64,000 nt of DNA from Novosphingobium sp. HII-3 (GCF_002916655.1 NZ_PPSM01000005.1:25804-89803); one strand, 5' to 3'. Positions 18,087 through 27,228 are shown, numbered from the stretch's first letter. Notes: generated by a model from the sequence alone, not told the origin. Program-made: numbers and translations.

Positions 18087-18797
18087 ATGGCGACAGTCAC
18101 GGCGGCCCGTGTTTCCCGCGTCTCGTTCTGGGCAAGAATGACGATCGGCCTCAGCCTGTTCATCGTCTTCGGCTTTGCGCAATTTGCCCTTCGCGGCTTT
18201 GTTCCATACATGCAGGTGCCGATCGTCTTTCACGTCCACGGCGCGGTGATGCTGGCGTGGCTGGGGCTTGCCGTCACGCAGGCACTGCTGGCGAGGGGAG
18301 CGGGCCGCGAACTTCACCGCCGGCTAGGCTGGGCGAGCGCCGTCATGCTTCCGACGATCATCGTGCTGGCGAGCATGACCTGCCTTGCCGCCCTGCGGGC
18401 CGGGTTCTTTCCGCCGATGTTCACCCCCGCCTACTTTCTTGCGCTGGTTCACGTCGGCATCATCGTCTTCGCGACCCTGGTGATGGCGGCGGTGGCACGC
18501 CGCAATGAGGGGGACTGGCACAAGCGCCTGATGGTAGGTTCGATGATCGTCATCATGGAGCCCGCGCTGGGACGTGTCCTGCCCATGCCGCTCCTGGCCC
18601 CCTGGGGCGAGTGGCTGGTCATGGCGGTGCAGCTAGGCGTCGTCGCCCTCATCGCGCGGCACGACCGGCGCGAGCGCGGGCATGTCCACCCCGCCACAGC
18701 CGCCGTCGCCGTCGCCGTCGTCCTCGCGCACGTGCTCATCGAACTTCTCGCCATCAGCCCGCCGTGGATCGCCTTCGCGTCGCAGTTCACGGCCTGA
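18087..18797 (+). CDS. Conserved multi-pass membrane protein of unknown function
   Basis: A 236-residue integral membrane protein with about six or seven helices (near residues 18-38, 48-70, 85-105, 120-140, 150-175, 180-195 and 210-230). His residues sit in helix contexts such as 'FHVHGAVMLAWLGLAVTQAL' and 'LHRRLGWAS', similar to small membrane proteins that may bind haem. I see no catalytic motif. The ATG at 18087 is followed directly by a Ser/Arg-rich N-terminus. It lies between the metallo-hydrolase and nadA on the same strand, 73 and 83 bases from them. Confidence 0.65.
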   Translation: MATVTAARVSRVSFWARMTIGLSLFIVFGFAQFALRGFVPYMQVPIVFHVHGAVMLAWLGLAVTQALLARGAGRELHRRLGWASAVMLPTIIVLASMTCLAALRAGFFPPMFTPAYFLALVHVGIIVFATLVMAAVARRNEGDWHKRLMVGSMIVIMEPALGRVLPMPLLAPWGEWLVMAVQLGVVALIARHDRRERGHVHPATAAVAVAVVLAHVLIELLAISPPWIAFASQFTA

Positions 18798-18880
18798 AAA
18801 TTCCTCTTGGGTCCGGGCCTTCCCGCCCCTAGATAGGCCCCCACCCGGAGCAAGGTCCGGGACAGGATGTAGGGAACGCC

Positions 18881-19867
18881 ATGACCGTAATGCCCGCCGA
18901 CCTTTCCGGCATCGACGTGCGCGCCGAGATCGAGCGCCTGCGCAAGGAGCGCAACGCGGTCATCCTCGCTCATTATTACCAGAAGCCGGAACTGCAGGAC
19001 TTGGCCGACTTCGTGGGCGACAGCCTGGAACTCAGCCGCAAGGCCGCCGAGACCGACGCCGAGGTGATCGCCTTCTGCGGCGTGAAGTTCATGGCGGATA
19101 CCGCCAAGATCCTCTCGCCCGACAAGATCGTCGTGCTGCCTGACCTCGACGCCGGCTGCAGCCTGGAAGATTCCTGCCCTCCGGCGAAGTTCAAGGCCTT
19201 CCGGGAAGCGCATCCCGATCACATCGCACTCACCTACATCAACTGCTCCACGGAAGTTAAGGCGCTGTCCGATGTCATCGTGACCAGTTCCAGCGCCGAG
19301 ACCATCCTCCAGCAGATCCCCCGTGACCAGAAAATCATTTTCGGTCCCGACCGCCACTTGGGCGGATACCTGTCGCGCAAGTTCGATCGCGAGATGCTGC
19401 TCTGGCCGGGCGTCTGCATCGTGCATGAGGCCTTCAGCGAAACCGAGCTGCTCAAGCTGCGCGCCCAGCATCCGAACGCACCGATCGCCGCGCATCCGGA
19501 ATGCCCGCCGCACATCGTCGATCATGCCGATTACGTGGGCTCGACCAGCGGCATCCTCCAGTATGCCAAGACCATGCCGGGCGACACGCTGATCGTGGCG
19601 ACCGAGCCGCACATCATCCACCAGATGCAGCTGGCGATCCCGGACAAGACCTTCATCGGCGCGCCGGGCGCGGACGGCAACTGCAACTGCAACATCTGCC
19701 CGTACATGGCGCTCAACAACCTCGAAAAGCTCTACCTCGCCCTGCGCGACCTGAGCCCGCGCGTGGAAATCGAGGAAGGGCTTCGTCTTGCCGCGAAGAA
19801 GAGCCTCGACCGGATGCTGGAGATGGCAAGCGGCACGATCGGACAGGGCGACCTCGGCGCGCGCTGA
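18881..19867 (+). CDS. nadA: Quinolinate synthase A
   Basis: A 328-residue 4Fe-4S enzyme that condenses iminoaspartate with dihydroxyacetone phosphate to quinolinate in NAD synthesis. It shows 'VILAHYYQKPELQDLADFVGDSLEL', 'DAGCSLEDSCP' (cluster Cys93), 'WPGVCIVHEAF' (second Cys) and 'NCNCNICPYMALN' (third Cys), plus 'YVGSTSGILQYA'. Length is normal. nadB and nadC, often beside nadA, are not here, so the gene stands alone. A start at the ATG at 18881 fits, with GGGAAC upstream. Elsewhere in the window pnuC and a NadR-type kinase provide a salvage route to the same cofactor. Confidence 0.96.
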   Translation: MTVMPADLSGIDVRAEIERLRKERNAVILAHYYQKPELQDLADFVGDSLELSRKAAETDAEVIAFCGVKFMADTAKILSPDKIVVLPDLDAGCSLEDSCPPAKFKAFREAHPDHIALTYINCSTEVKALSDVIVTSSSAETILQQIPRDQKIIFGPDRHLGGYLSRKFDREMLLWPGVCIVHEAFSETELLKLRAQHPNAPIAAHPECPPHIVDHADYVGSTSGILQYAKTMPGDTLIVATEPHIIHQMQLAIPDKTFIGAPGADGNCNCNICPYMALNNLEKLYLALRDLSPRVEIEEGLRLAAKKSLDRMLEMASGTIGQGDLGAR

Positions 19868-19881
19868 CCTCCTGGGCGCTA

Positions 19882-19902
19882 CTCTCCGCTGTCGACGGAG
19901 AG
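19882..19902 (+). terminator. Short stem-loop after nadA
   Basis: CTCTCCG (19882-19888) pairs with CGGAGAG (19896-19902) around a seven-base loop, 15 bases after the nadA stop. There is no T-run, so it is at best a weak terminator or a 3'-end stabilising hairpin. Confidence 0.3.
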
Positions 19903-20003
19903 AACAGCGGCGCTGACGACTGGCGAAACCGGCCTTCGTCTCCTACATTGCAAGGGGCTGGCACATCAGGTGCCGCCCCTCACAATCCCGGAGACCCGAG
20001 CGC

Positions 20004-20354
20004 TTGCGTGAAAACCTCATCATGAGGAAACTGGAAGTCTGGTGCCTGCTTCTGCTGGCGGCGGTCTTCGCGCATGCGCTCCTGCCCACGAACGAAGTCC
20101 GCACCACGGGCTCCCCCTTCAGCCCTTCGACGGTGGACGTCTCCACCGAGCAGCCGCGCCGAATGGCGCCCGGCCAGCTCGCCGCAGCCCAGCCCGATCC
20201 ATCGGACGACGCACTTACCGTCCTGCATTCCGGCTCGACGGCATCGACGCTTGCCGTCCTTATTGCTCCTCGGGAGCCCGGGCGCACCTGCGCTCCTGAA
20301 CGTCCGGGCTGGCGCTGTACCCGGGCCCAGCCGCGAGCACCCCCGGTGGCCTGA
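20004..20354 (+). CDS. Small exported protein of unknown function
   Basis: A possible 116-residue protein. Residues 7-28 form a signal-like hydrophobic segment ('LEVWCLLLLAAVFAHALL'). The rest is Ser/Pro/Arg-rich without a recognisable domain and holds two Cys near the end. The start is either TTG at 20004, which has GGAGA upstream, or ATG at 20022. Codon use in the second half is less typical of a coding region, so it may be a short lineage-specific gene or chance. It precedes the antiporter gene on the same strand. Confidence 0.35.
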   Translation: MRENLIMRKLEVWCLLLLAAVFAHALLPTNEVRTTGSPFSPSTVDVSTEQPRRMAPGQLAAAQPDPSDDALTVLHSGSTASTLAVLIAPREPGRTCAPERPGWRCTRAQPRAPPVA

Positions 20355-20449
20355 CACGCCGCGGGATCGGGTTGACCCGATCCAGGATTCAGCCATGCCC
20401 GCCCTGCGCCCCGGAGGCATGGCGGGTGCTGCGTAGCACGGGACGTTCA

Positions 20450-22126
20450 ATGCCTCATCACACACCTCTCATCGGCACGGTGGTCGCCGGTCTGGTGATC
20501 GCTTTCTTCATGGGCGCACTTGCCCACCGCCTGCGGGTCTCTCCCCTTGCAGGCTATCTTCTCGCCGGCGTCCTCGTCGGCCCCTTCACACCCGGCTTCG
20601 TCGCCGATGTCGGGCTTGCCCAGGAACTCGCCGAGATCGGCGTGATCCTCCTCATGTTCGGCGTGGGCCTTCACTTTTCGCTGCGGGATCTCCTCGCCGT
20701 GAAGTCCATCGCCATACCCGGGGCGCTGGTGCAGATCAGCGCCGCCACGCTCATGGGCATCGGCATAGGCACCCTGATGGGCTGGGGCCTGATCGCCGGC
20801 TTCGTGTTCGGCCTGGCTCTTTCGGTGGCCAGTACCGTGGTGCTCCTGCGCGCGCTCCAGAGCCGGAACCTCGTGGAAACGGAGCGGGGACGCATCGCCG
20901 TAGGCTGGCTCATCGTCGAGGATCTCGTCATGGTGCTCGCGCTCGTGCTGCTGCCTGCGCTCGCGTCCGGGCTGGCCGGCGGTGACGCCGCAGCCTCGCT
21001 CCCGTGGGTGCTGGCCAGCACATTGCTCAAGGTGGCGGGCTTCGTTGCGCTCATGCTGATCGTCGGACGCCGGGTCCTGCCCTGGGGGCTGCACTGGGTC
21101 GTGCACACAGGCTCCCGCGAGCTGTTCCGGCTCGCCGTCCTGGCGGTGGCGCTCGGCGTGGCTTTCGGCGCGGCTTACGTCTTCGACGTCAGCTTTGCCC
21201 TGGGGGCGTTCTTCGCAGGCATGATCCTTGGCGAGACTCAGCTCAGCCGCCGAGCGGCGGAAGAAACCCTGCCCCTGCGTGATGCCTTCGCCGTCCTGTT
21301 CTTCGTTTCCGTCGGCATGCTGTTCGACCCGACCGTGGTGACCGAGCAGCCGCTGCCGCTTCTGGTGACGGTGCTCACCATCATCGTCGGCAAATCCTTC
21401 GCGGCCTGGTTCATCGTACGCGCCTTCGGGCACAGGAACGACACCGCACTGACCATCTCGGCCAGCCTGGCCCAGATCGGTGAGTTTTCCTTCATCCTTG
21501 CCGGACTGGGCGCCGGGCTTGGTCTCCTGCCGGACGCCGGACGCGATCTCATCCTGGCGGGTGCGATCATCTCGATCTTCCTTAACCCGTTCATCTTCAA
21601 TCTCGCGGTAGGTCGGTCCAGTTCCGTGAAGAAGCAACTGGCGGAAGAGGCGGCCCAGACCGAAATCGAACGCGAGCGCAGGCACGAGGAGCACGTCATC
21701 CTCGTCGGCTACGGCCGCGTCGGCAAGCTCGTCGCACGGGGACTGCGGGCGCAGCCCACGGCGGTGCTGCTGATCGAATCGCAGGGCGACCTTGCCCGGC
21801 AGGCCCGCGCGGACGGCTTCGAAGTGGTCACGGGCAACGCGGTCGAGCCCGGCGTGCTGCGCGAGGCCGGCATCGAGCGGGCGCACCGGATGCTTATCGC
21901 CATTCCCGAGGGATTCGAAGCGGGCGCCATCTGCGAACAGGCCAAGGCCCTGCGTCCCGACCTTTCAGTGATCGCACGCGCACATAGCGACGCCCAATGC
22001 GAACACCTTGTGCAGCATGGCGCCGACAGCGTGGTGCTTGGCGAACGTGAGATTGCCCGGCAGATGCTGGCCACCATCGAAGACGACCGGCGCAAGGCGC
22101 CCGCGCCTGGGGAGCTGACGGCATGA
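20450..22126 (+). CDS. ybaL: Cation:proton antiporter, YbaL/KefB-like (CPA2)
   Basis: A 558-residue monovalent cation:proton antiporter of the CPA2 family. An N-terminal membrane domain of about 12 helices contains 'VSPLAGYLLAGVLVGPFTPGF', 'GRIAVGWLIVEDLVMVLALV' and 'FVSVGMLFDP'. A cytoplasmic TrkA-N/Rossmann domain follows from about residue 405 ('HVILVGYGRVGKLVARGL'). Domain order and length fit YbaL/KefB. It likely exchanges K+ or Na+ for protons under stress. I start at the ATG at 20450; the open frame upstream to 20372 is not hydrophobic. Its stop overlaps the start of a tiny membrane-protein gene. Confidence 0.9.
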   Translation: MPHHTPLIGTVVAGLVIAFFMGALAHRLRVSPLAGYLLAGVLVGPFTPGFVADVGLAQELAEIGVILLMFGVGLHFSLRDLLAVKSIAIPGALVQISAATLMGIGIGTLMGWGLIAGFVFGLALSVASTVVLLRALQSRNLVETERGRIAVGWLIVEDLVMVLALVLLPALASGLAGGDAAASLPWVLASTLLKVAGFVALMLIVGRRVLPWGLHWVVHTGSRELFRLAVLAVALGVAFGAAYVFDVSFALGAFFAGMILGETQLSRRAAEETLPLRDAFAVLFFVSVGMLFDPTVVTEQPLPLLVTVLTIIVGKSFAAWFIVRAFGHRNDTALTISASLAQIGEFSFILAGLGAGLGLLPDAGRDLILAGAIISIFLNPFIFNLAVGRSSSVKKQLAEEAAQTEIERERRHEEHVILVGYGRVGKLVARGLRAQPTAVLLIESQGDLARQARADGFEVVTGNAVEPGVLREAGIERAHRMLIAIPEGFEAGAICEQAKALRPDLSVIARAHSDAQCEHLVQHGADSVVLGEREIARQMLATIEDDRRKAPAPGELTA

Positions 22127-22266
22127 CGCCGCGCAGAAAGCCGCCGCACTGGTTCAAGTGGGCAATCTGGAGCGGCATCGTCCTTGCCGTCGCCGTTCCC
22201 ACCGCCTGCGTGATGAACCACGGGGCACTTCCCGGCCATGCGACGTTCTCCGCGCTCGCGCACTAG
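22123..22266 (+). CDS. 47-residue single-helix membrane peptide
   Basis: A short frame from an ATG at 22123 to a TAG at 22264. A basic N-terminus ('PRRKPPHWFKW') leads into one hydrophobic helix (about residues 13-28). Its ATG overlaps the antiporter stop (ATGA), and GGGGAG lies eight bases upstream, so translation coupled to the antiporter is likely. It could be an accessory subunit of the antiporter; I recognise no family. Confidence 0.5.
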   Translation: MTPRRKPPHWFKWAIWSGIVLAVAVPTACVMNHGALPGHATFSALAH

Positions 22267-22293
22267 CGTTGCGGCCGGAGAATACGGGAGGCG

Positions 22294-22746
22294 CTAGGAG
22301 GTCTGCCGCCCCCCTGCCGCCTGCCTTGCCCAGGCGGTGATGGCCCCTGCGGGCATGGCCCCTGCCTTGCGCGCGATCTCGCGGCCCCCGCGAATAAGGA
22401 CAAGGGTCGGGATGGACTGGATGCCGAAGCGAGCGGCGATTGCGCCTTCGGCCTCGGTATCCAGCTTACCCAGCCGCATTTCCGGTTCCAGCTGCCCCGC
22501 TGCCGCAGCGAACGCCGGTGCCATCTGACGGCAGGGCCCGCACCACGCGGCCCAGAAATCAACCAGCAGCGGCAGACCGCTACGGGCGGCGTGTGCGTCG
22601 AAATTCCGGGACGTGAGTGTCACCGGCGCGGCGGCGAACAGCGGCGAGCCGCACTTCCCGCACTTGCCCCCCGCCCCAAGCCGTTCGCGCGCCACGCGGT
22701 TCAGGGTGGAGCAGGCCGGACAGGCCACGATCATCGTGTCGGACAT
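22294..22746 (-). CDS. trxC: Thioredoxin 2 (zinc-binding thioredoxin)
   Basis: A 150-residue cytoplasmic thiol-disulfide reductase. An N-terminal zinc ribbon uses C9, C12, C29 and C32 (two CxxC pairs). The thioredoxin fold follows with 'DFWAAWCGPCRQMAP', active-site C69/C72, and the cis-Pro loop 'IQSIPTLVL'. The extra zinc domain separates TrxC from TrxA. A strong AAGGAGG site precedes the ATG at 22746. It is downstream of rluE on the same strand, 15 bases away. Confidence 0.93.
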   Translation of the reverse strand: MSDTMIVACPACSTLNRVARERLGAGGKCGKCGSPLFAAAPVTLTSRNFDAHAARSGLPLLVDFWAAWCGPCRQMAPAFAAAAGQLEPEMRLGKLDTEAEGAIAARFGIQSIPTLVLIRGGREIARKAGAMPAGAITAWARQAAGGRQTS

Positions 22747-22761
22747 GCAACGCCTCCTTGG

Positions 22762-23310
22762 TCAGATCGTCACTTCACGCCATTCGCCGGGAGCGATGCC
22801 GTCGAGCGACCATTCACCTACCCGCCAACGCACGAGCCGCAGCGTGGGATGCCCGATCGCTGCCGTCATGCGGCGAACCTGCCGGTTACGCCCTTCCCGG
22901 ATCGACAGTTCTACCCAGCAATCCGGAACGCTCTTGCGGTAGCGAACGGGAGGCGTGCGCGGCCAGAGATCGGGCGGAGAGATCCGCCGCGCTTCGGCCG
23001 GGCGCGTCGGCCCGTCGTTCAACACCACGCCCGAGCGCAGCGCCTGCAGCGCGGCTTCGTTCGGCTCCCCCTCCACCTGCGCGAGATAGGTCTTGGGCAC
23101 CTTGAAACGGGGATTTGCGATGCGGGCCTGAAGCCGGCCATCGTCCGTCAGCAGGAGCAGGCCTTCGCTGTCGCGGTCGAGGCGCCCGGCGGGATAGACG
23201 CCGGGTACGTCCACGAAATCCGACAGCGTCGCCCGGGGCGTGGGTGACCGCGCGTCGGTGAACTGGGAGAGCACGTCAAAGGGTTTGTTGAACAGGATCA
23301 GGCGCCCCAT
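22762..23310 (-). CDS. rluE: Pseudouridine synthase, RluE-like
   Basis: A 182-residue RsuA/RluB/E/F-type pseudouridine synthase. It starts with '[17 protein letters not shown]' and has the catalytic motif '[20 protein letters not shown]' (the Asp is the catalytic residue). 'KTYLAQVEG' and '[23 protein letters not shown]' follow. It lacks an S4 domain and is of RluE size; RluE makes pseudouridine 2457 of 23S rRNA. The ATG at 23310 matches family N-termini, so the longer frame to 23370 is not used. trxC follows 15 bases downstream on the same strand. Confidence 0.85.
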   Translation of the reverse strand: MGRLILFNKPFDVLSQFTDARSPTPRATLSDFVDVPGVYPAGRLDRDSEGLLLLTDDGRLQARIANPRFKVPKTYLAQVEGEPNEAALQALRSGVVLNDGPTRPAEARRISPPDLWPRTPPVRYRKSVPDCWVELSIREGRNRQVRRMTAAIGHPTLRLVRWRVGEWSLDGIAPGEWREVTI

Positions 23311-23370
23311 GGCGCGGTCCTCTGCGGGCGAGTGGCACGTCGTGCTTTCATGCCGGAGTGGTAGCGGCAT

Positions 23371-23407
23371 GGCGGGAGCGGCGCACCTGATTATTGCCGC
23401 TCCCGCC
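23371..23407 (-). terminator. Strong stem-loop between the alx-like gene and rluE
   Basis: GGCGGGAGCGGC (23371-23382) pairs perfectly with GCCGCTCCCGCC (23396-23407) around a 13-base loop. It lies 24 bases beyond the stop of the TerC-family gene on the minus strand. No T-run follows on either strand, so a terminator role is uncertain; it may protect the transcript 3' end. Confidence 0.4.
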
Positions 23408-23431
23408 AGTGCCTTGTCTTTCGAGCAGGTC

Positions 23432-24433
23432 CTAGCGGTGCGATGCGCCCGTCGAAGTAGCGTTGGCCGCTTCGCCGCGCGTCTTCCACAGCGACCACGC
23501 CACCCCTCCCGCGATCAGCGCGAGGGTCACGCCGAGGCTTATCAGCGGCGGGAACTTGGCGCCGCCCAAAACGAAGTCGGCGATCAGGATCTTGCCACCG
23601 ATGAACACCAGCACGAGCGCCAGGGCATATTTGAGGTAGTGGAAGCGGTGCACCATCGCCGCCAGCGCAAAGTAAAGCGCGCGAAGGCCAAGGATCGCCA
23701 TGATGTTCGAGGTGTAGACGATGAAGGTATCCGTCGTGATCGAGAAGATCGCCGGCACCGAATCTATCGCGAAGACCAAGTCCGCCAGATTGATGACGAC
23801 GAGTGCCAGGAACAGCGGCGTTGCGGCCAGAACCATGCGCCCGCTGGCGTTCGCTTCCCGGACGAAGAAGTGCTCGCCGTGATGCTGCTTGGTGACGCGC
23901 ATGTGGCGCGATATCCAGCGGATGGCGGCGTTGTTGCCGATGTCCGGATCATGGTCGCTGGTGAACAGCATCTTGATACCGGTGAAGATCAGGAACGCGG
24001 CGAACAGGTACATGACCCAGTAGGCGTTCGCGATCAGTGCGGCGCCGCCCGCGATCATCAGGCCGCGCAGCACGATCACCGCAAGGATGCCCCACAGCAG
24101 CGCGCGATACTGGTACTTGGCGGGGACCGCGAAGTATCCGAAGATCATGGAGATCACGAACACGTTATCGATCGAGAGCGCCTTCTCGATGAAGTAGCCC
24201 GTGTAGTAATCGATCGCCGGTGCCGAGCCCTTGGCCCACCAGATCCAGGCACCAAAAACCATGGCGATGCCGATGTAGAACACCGACAGCTTCAGGGATT
24301 CGGAGATACCCATCTCCCGGTCATCCTTGTGCAGGACGCCGAGATCGAAGGCGGTGAGCAGCAGGACCACGGCGGCGAAGGCCAGCCAGAACCAGGCAGG
24401 GGTGCCAAGCCAGTCAGCGGAGAGAAATTCCAT
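23432..24433 (-). CDS. alx: TerC family membrane protein, Alx-like
   Basis: A 333-residue inner-membrane protein with about nine helices. TerC-family motifs are visible: '[23 protein letters not shown]' with a conserved Glu/Asp pair, '[41 protein letters not shown]', and '[15 protein letters not shown]'. The Asp residues in these helices probably bind a metal. Alx is linked to alkaline pH and manganese export, and the broader family to tellurite resistance. The ATG at 24433 is preceded by AAGGGCG. The upstream leader holds two GC-rich palindromic repeats. I do not see the yybP-ykoY riboswitch that controls alx in enterobacteria. Confidence 0.87.
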   Translation of the reverse strand: MEFLSADWLGTPAWFWLAFAAVVLLLTAFDLGVLHKDDREMGISESLKLSVFYIGIAMVFGAWIWWAKGSAPAIDYYTGYFIEKALSIDNVFVISMIFGYFAVPAKYQYRALLWGILAVIVLRGLMIAGGAALIANAYWVMYLFAAFLIFTGIKMLFTSDHDPDIGNNAAIRWISRHMRVTKQHHGEHFFVREANASGRMVLAATPLFLALVVINLADLVFAIDSVPAIFSITTDTFIVYTSNIMAILGLRALYFALAAMVHRFHYLKYALALVLVFIGGKILIADFVLGGAKFPPLISLGVTLALIAGGVAWSLWKTRGEAANATSTGASHR

Positions 24434-24464
24434 TGTCGAACGCCCTTGTCACGGCAAAAGGGTT

Positions 24465-24507
24465 GCGCCGGCGCGCAGGAAGGGGGGAGGGCGCGCCGGC
24501 GCGCAGG
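24465..24507. repeat. Paired GC palindromes in the alx-like leader
   Basis: A 15-base direct repeat, GCGCCGGCGCGCAGG, occurs at 24465-24479 and 24493-24507. Each copy contains the self-complementary GCGCCGGCGC. A transcript could form two short hairpins or one long stem between the copies with the purine-rich linker (CCTCCCCCC on the mRNA strand) as loop. It lies between the small gene at 24508 and the alx-like start at 24433. Confidence 0.6.
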
Positions 24508-24696
24508 TTACAGGCTAGCTACGGCCACGGGCGGAACGATCTGCCGGGCCAACCTGTTCCTGAGCTTGAGTTTTCGTGTGGTAAGGAGAGTGATTTCAAC
24601 GAAATCGCCGATCTCGCGCCGTGCCGCCTTCTTGCGGCGCAGGGAGGCATCGAGCTTCTGGTGGAGCTCGAGCAGGCGGAACATGCGTTCAGTCAT
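24508..24696 (-). CDS. DUF465-like small protein
   Basis: A 62-residue, very basic helical protein. 'MFRLLELHQKLDASLRRKK' is followed by 'LTTRKLKLRNRLARQI', which fits the helix-loop-helix pattern of DUF465/YdcH proteins, although the second helix is less typical. Starts at an ATG at 24696. It is upstream of the alx-like gene on the same strand, separated by the GC repeats. Function unknown. Confidence 0.6.
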   Translation of the reverse strand: MTERMFRLLELHQKLDASLRRKKAARREIGDFVEITLLTTRKLKLRNRLARQIVPPVAVASL

Positions 24697-24958
24697 TACG
24701 TATCCCTATCGAACGGGTTGCTGTTCGATCGGATGAGCGGCGCATGGTTTGCTTGAAAGGACTGCTGAACCTGCACCGGGATCACCCGATGCGGTCCGAC
24801 ATCACGAGGCGCGAGGGAAATATCCCGATCGCGCCGCGCCAGAGGGGCCCGGCCCGCCCCGTTTCAATACGTGAATTCCGGAGTCTGTTCAACCCCCAAC
24901 GATGTCCACCGCGTCCGACATGGCCGAAGGCGCGCGAACAGGGAGTGCGGGCCGAACC

Positions 24959-25831
24959 TCAGAGCTGCGCGAAAAGCTCCAGCATGTGCTGCCATGCGCG
25001 ATCCGCCTGAACGGGATCATAAGCCGGCGAATCGGGAACGCACCATCCGTGGTCGGCGGGGTAGACTTCGACCTGCGCCGGGCGATGTGCAGCCTCGGCC
25101 GCCTTGCGCAGCGCATCCTTGGCCCCGGGCTGCTTCGCATCGTCGTTTCGAGCGATGGCGAAGTGGAAGCCTGCCTTCGTTCCGGCCAGCAGCCGGTGAG
25201 GACTATCGGCAGCATCGGTGACGAGCCCGGCTCCGTGCAGGGACACCGCCGCTCCAACCCTGGCGGGTACGGCCGCTGCCGTCCGCACGGTGAAGGGTCC
25301 ACCCATGCAATAGCCGTTGCTGCCTATCCTGCGCCTGCGATCCACCGCCTTCTGCGCATCGAGAAAGGTCACGTAGGCCTTCGCGTCCCCTGTGACGGCG
25401 TCCGGGGTCAGCGCGGCGCGCATGGGCCCGATCTTCGCCTGTCCTTCCGGGGTCCGAAATTCTGCGAAGCTCTTCATGATGGGCGCGGGGGCTGAGCGGT
25501 AATAGGGGTTCACGACAAGCACGGCATAGCCGCGCGCCGCAAGGCTGCGGGCCATGATCTTCTTCGCATCCCGCAAACCGGCCACATCGGGCCACATTAC
25601 GACGCCGGGGTGAGCCCCCTTGCCCGGATGGACGAAGAACGCATCGCACACGCCATCGGCGGTGGTGATGGAAACCATGCGCTCCTGCAGCGACGGTCCA
25701 CTCTCACCCGCAACCGCACCGCATCCCGCCAGTGCCGCGCCGGCGCCAAGCACGGTAAACTGTCGCCGGTCGAGCCCCCTCATGCGGTGGTCTGCCCTGG
25801 CGAAATCCTCGGCCGTGAAGTCTTCACACAT
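24959..25831 (-). CDS. Dienelactone hydrolase family protein, exported
   Basis: A 290-residue alpha/beta hydrolase of the dienelactone hydrolase family. The N-terminus has a Tat-like 'DRRQFTVLGAGAALAGCG' signal; the Cys could be a lipobox Cys, giving a lipoprotein. The catalytic triad is visible as Cys in 'GYCMGG', Asp near 'IARNDDAKQPG' and His in 'PADHGWCVPD'. 'PGVVMWPDVAGLR' is the typical first loop. Real dienelactone hydrolases are cytoplasmic; this exported type has unknown substrates. A GGAG site precedes the ATG at 25831. The VOC gene lies upstream on the same strand. Confidence 0.85.
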   Translation of the reverse strand: MCEDFTAEDFARADHRMRGLDRRQFTVLGAGAALAGCGAVAGESGPSLQERMVSITTADGVCDAFFVHPGKGAHPGVVMWPDVAGLRDAKKIMARSLAARGYAVLVVNPYYRSAPAPIMKSFAEFRTPEGQAKIGPMRAALTPDAVTGDAKAYVTFLDAQKAVDRRRRIGSNGYCMGGPFTVRTAAAVPARVGAAVSLHGAGLVTDAADSPHRLLAGTKAGFHFAIARNDDAKQPGAKDALRKAAEAAHRPAQVEVYPADHGWCVPDSPAYDPVQADRAWQHMLELFAQL

Positions 25832-25888
25832 AGGCTTTTTCTCCGCTCGTCGCTTCGCTGGCCAGCCTAGCGTTGCGCACCGATCCGC

Positions 25889-26290
25889 TCAATCACCGTT
25901 GAAATTCAATTCCAGGTTCACTGCATTCGGATCCGTCAGGAAGATCTGACGCAGACCAATGTGGCGCAGGTCGTTCACGCGGTAGGAGAGCCCCATCGCA
26001 TCCAGCCGCTCGCAGGCGGCACCGAAGCCTGTGCAGCGCAGGGCGACGTGGTGCAGCGCGTTCGTGGGCGCACCGGGCTGGTACTCGTCATAGCGGCCGG
26101 GCGCGGTCGTCCGGTCAACGAGATGCACGATTGGCAGACCGGAGGCGTCCCTCATCCAGTATCCCGCGATGCCGGCGCGGATGGAAGGGTTCTCGCTGCG
26201 CACCAGGCCCAGCACCCGCTCATAGAAGCTGGCAGTGCCTTCGAGGTCGTCCGTCAGTACGTTGACGTGATCGATACCGCTGACCTGCAT
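25889..26290 (-). CDS. VOC (glyoxalase/dioxygenase) superfamily protein
   Basis: A 133-residue protein of the vicinal oxygen chelate fold: 'GIDHVNVLTDDLEGTASFYERVLGL' at the N-terminus, 'HHVALRCTGFGAACERLDAMG' for the second module, and 'FLTDPNAVNLELNF' at the end. The metal ligands would be His in 'DHVNV' and 'HHVAL' and Glu in 'LELNF'. The family includes glyoxalases, extradiol dioxygenases and resistance proteins; activity is not assignable. It lies between purU and the dienelactone hydrolase on the same strand. Confidence 0.82.
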   Translation of the reverse strand: MQVSGIDHVNVLTDDLEGTASFYERVLGLVRSENPSIRAGIAGYWMRDASGLPIVHLVDRTTAPGRYDEYQPGAPTNALHHVALRCTGFGAACERLDAMGLSYRVNDLRHIGLRQIFLTDPNAVNLELNFNGD

Positions 26291-26362
26291 GGCCCTCTTC
26301 CCTCCGTCTTTCCCGCCACTGTCGCGCGGGATGAGCCGGGAGGCAATGGGGATCGTGCCGCG

Positions 26363-27217
26363 TCAGCTGCGAAATACAACCGTTCTCGCGCCGTTGAGCA
26401 GCACGCGATCCTCAAGGTGAAGGCGTACCGCCTCGGCGAGCACGCGACGCTCGATGTCGCGACCCTTGCGGACCATATCCTCTGGCGTGTCGGCGTGTGT
26501 GACGGGTTCGACGTCCTGGTGGATGATCGGTCCTTCGTCGAGATCGGCGGTCACGTAGTGCGCAGTCGCCCCGATCATCTTCACGCCCCGCGCGTGCGCC
26601 TGGTGATAGGGCTTGGCGCCCTTGAAGCCCGGCAGGAACGAGTGGTGGATGTTGATGCACCGCCCCGAAAGGAAGGCGGCCATTTCATCGGACAGGATCT
26701 GCATGTAGCGGGCGAGGACGATGAGTTCGGCCCGCGTCTCCTCCACCAGAGCGCGCACCTGCGCCTCCTGCTCGGCCTTGGTGTCACGGGTCACCGGCAG
26801 GTGATGGAAGGGAATGTCACCCAGCATCAAGGTGTTCACCGCCTCGCGCGGGTGGTTCGACACCACGCCGACGATGTCCATGGCGATTTCGCCGATCCGG
26901 TGGCGGTACAGCAAATCGGCCAGACAGTGATCGAACTTGCTGACCATCAGCAGCACGCGCCGGGGCCGGTCGCGCCGCTGCATCGACCAGGCCATTCCGT
27001 ATTCGTGAGCGATTGGGCCGAAGCCCTCGCGAATGTCCTCTCGGTCGGCAGTGCCGGGATCGAAGGCGACCCGCATGAAGAAGCGGCCCTGCTCCTGATC
27101 GTCGAACTGCTGGGCCTCGACGATGTTCGCCCCCATCTGCGCGAGATAGCCGGTGACGCGCGCGACGATGCCGGGACGGTCGGCGCAGGACAGCGCCAGG
27201 ATCAGCGGTTCGGCCAT
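26363..27217 (-). CDS. purU: Formyltetrahydrofolate deformylase
   Basis: A 284-residue enzyme that hydrolyses 10-formyl-tetrahydrofolate to formate and tetrahydrofolate, balancing one-carbon units. An N-terminal ACT domain (about 1-85, '[21 protein letters not shown]') precedes a formyltransferase-like catalytic domain with '[16 protein letters not shown]' and '[20 protein letters not shown]', which carry the catalytic Asn, His and Asp. Length is typical. It sits 11 bases downstream of the nitronate monooxygenase gene and is probably co-transcribed with it. Confidence 0.95.
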   Translation of the reverse strand: MAEPLILALSCADRPGIVARVTGYLAQMGANIVEAQQFDDQEQGRFFMRVAFDPGTADREDIREGFGPIAHEYGMAWSMQRRDRPRRVLLMVSKFDHCLADLLYRHRIGEIAMDIVGVVSNHPREAVNTLMLGDIPFHHLPVTRDTKAEQEAQVRALVEETRAELIVLARYMQILSDEMAAFLSGRCINIHHSFLPGFKGAKPYHQAHARGVKMIGATAHYVTADLDEGPIIHQDVEPVTHADTPEDMVRKGRDIERRVLAEAVRLHLEDRVLLNGARTVVFRS

Positions 27218-27228
27218 GGTTCCCGTCC

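Noticed and set aside
24434..24507. A yybP-ykoY manganese riboswitch before the alx-like gene
   Set aside because: The conserved core of that riboswitch is not visible; only GC palindromes are present.
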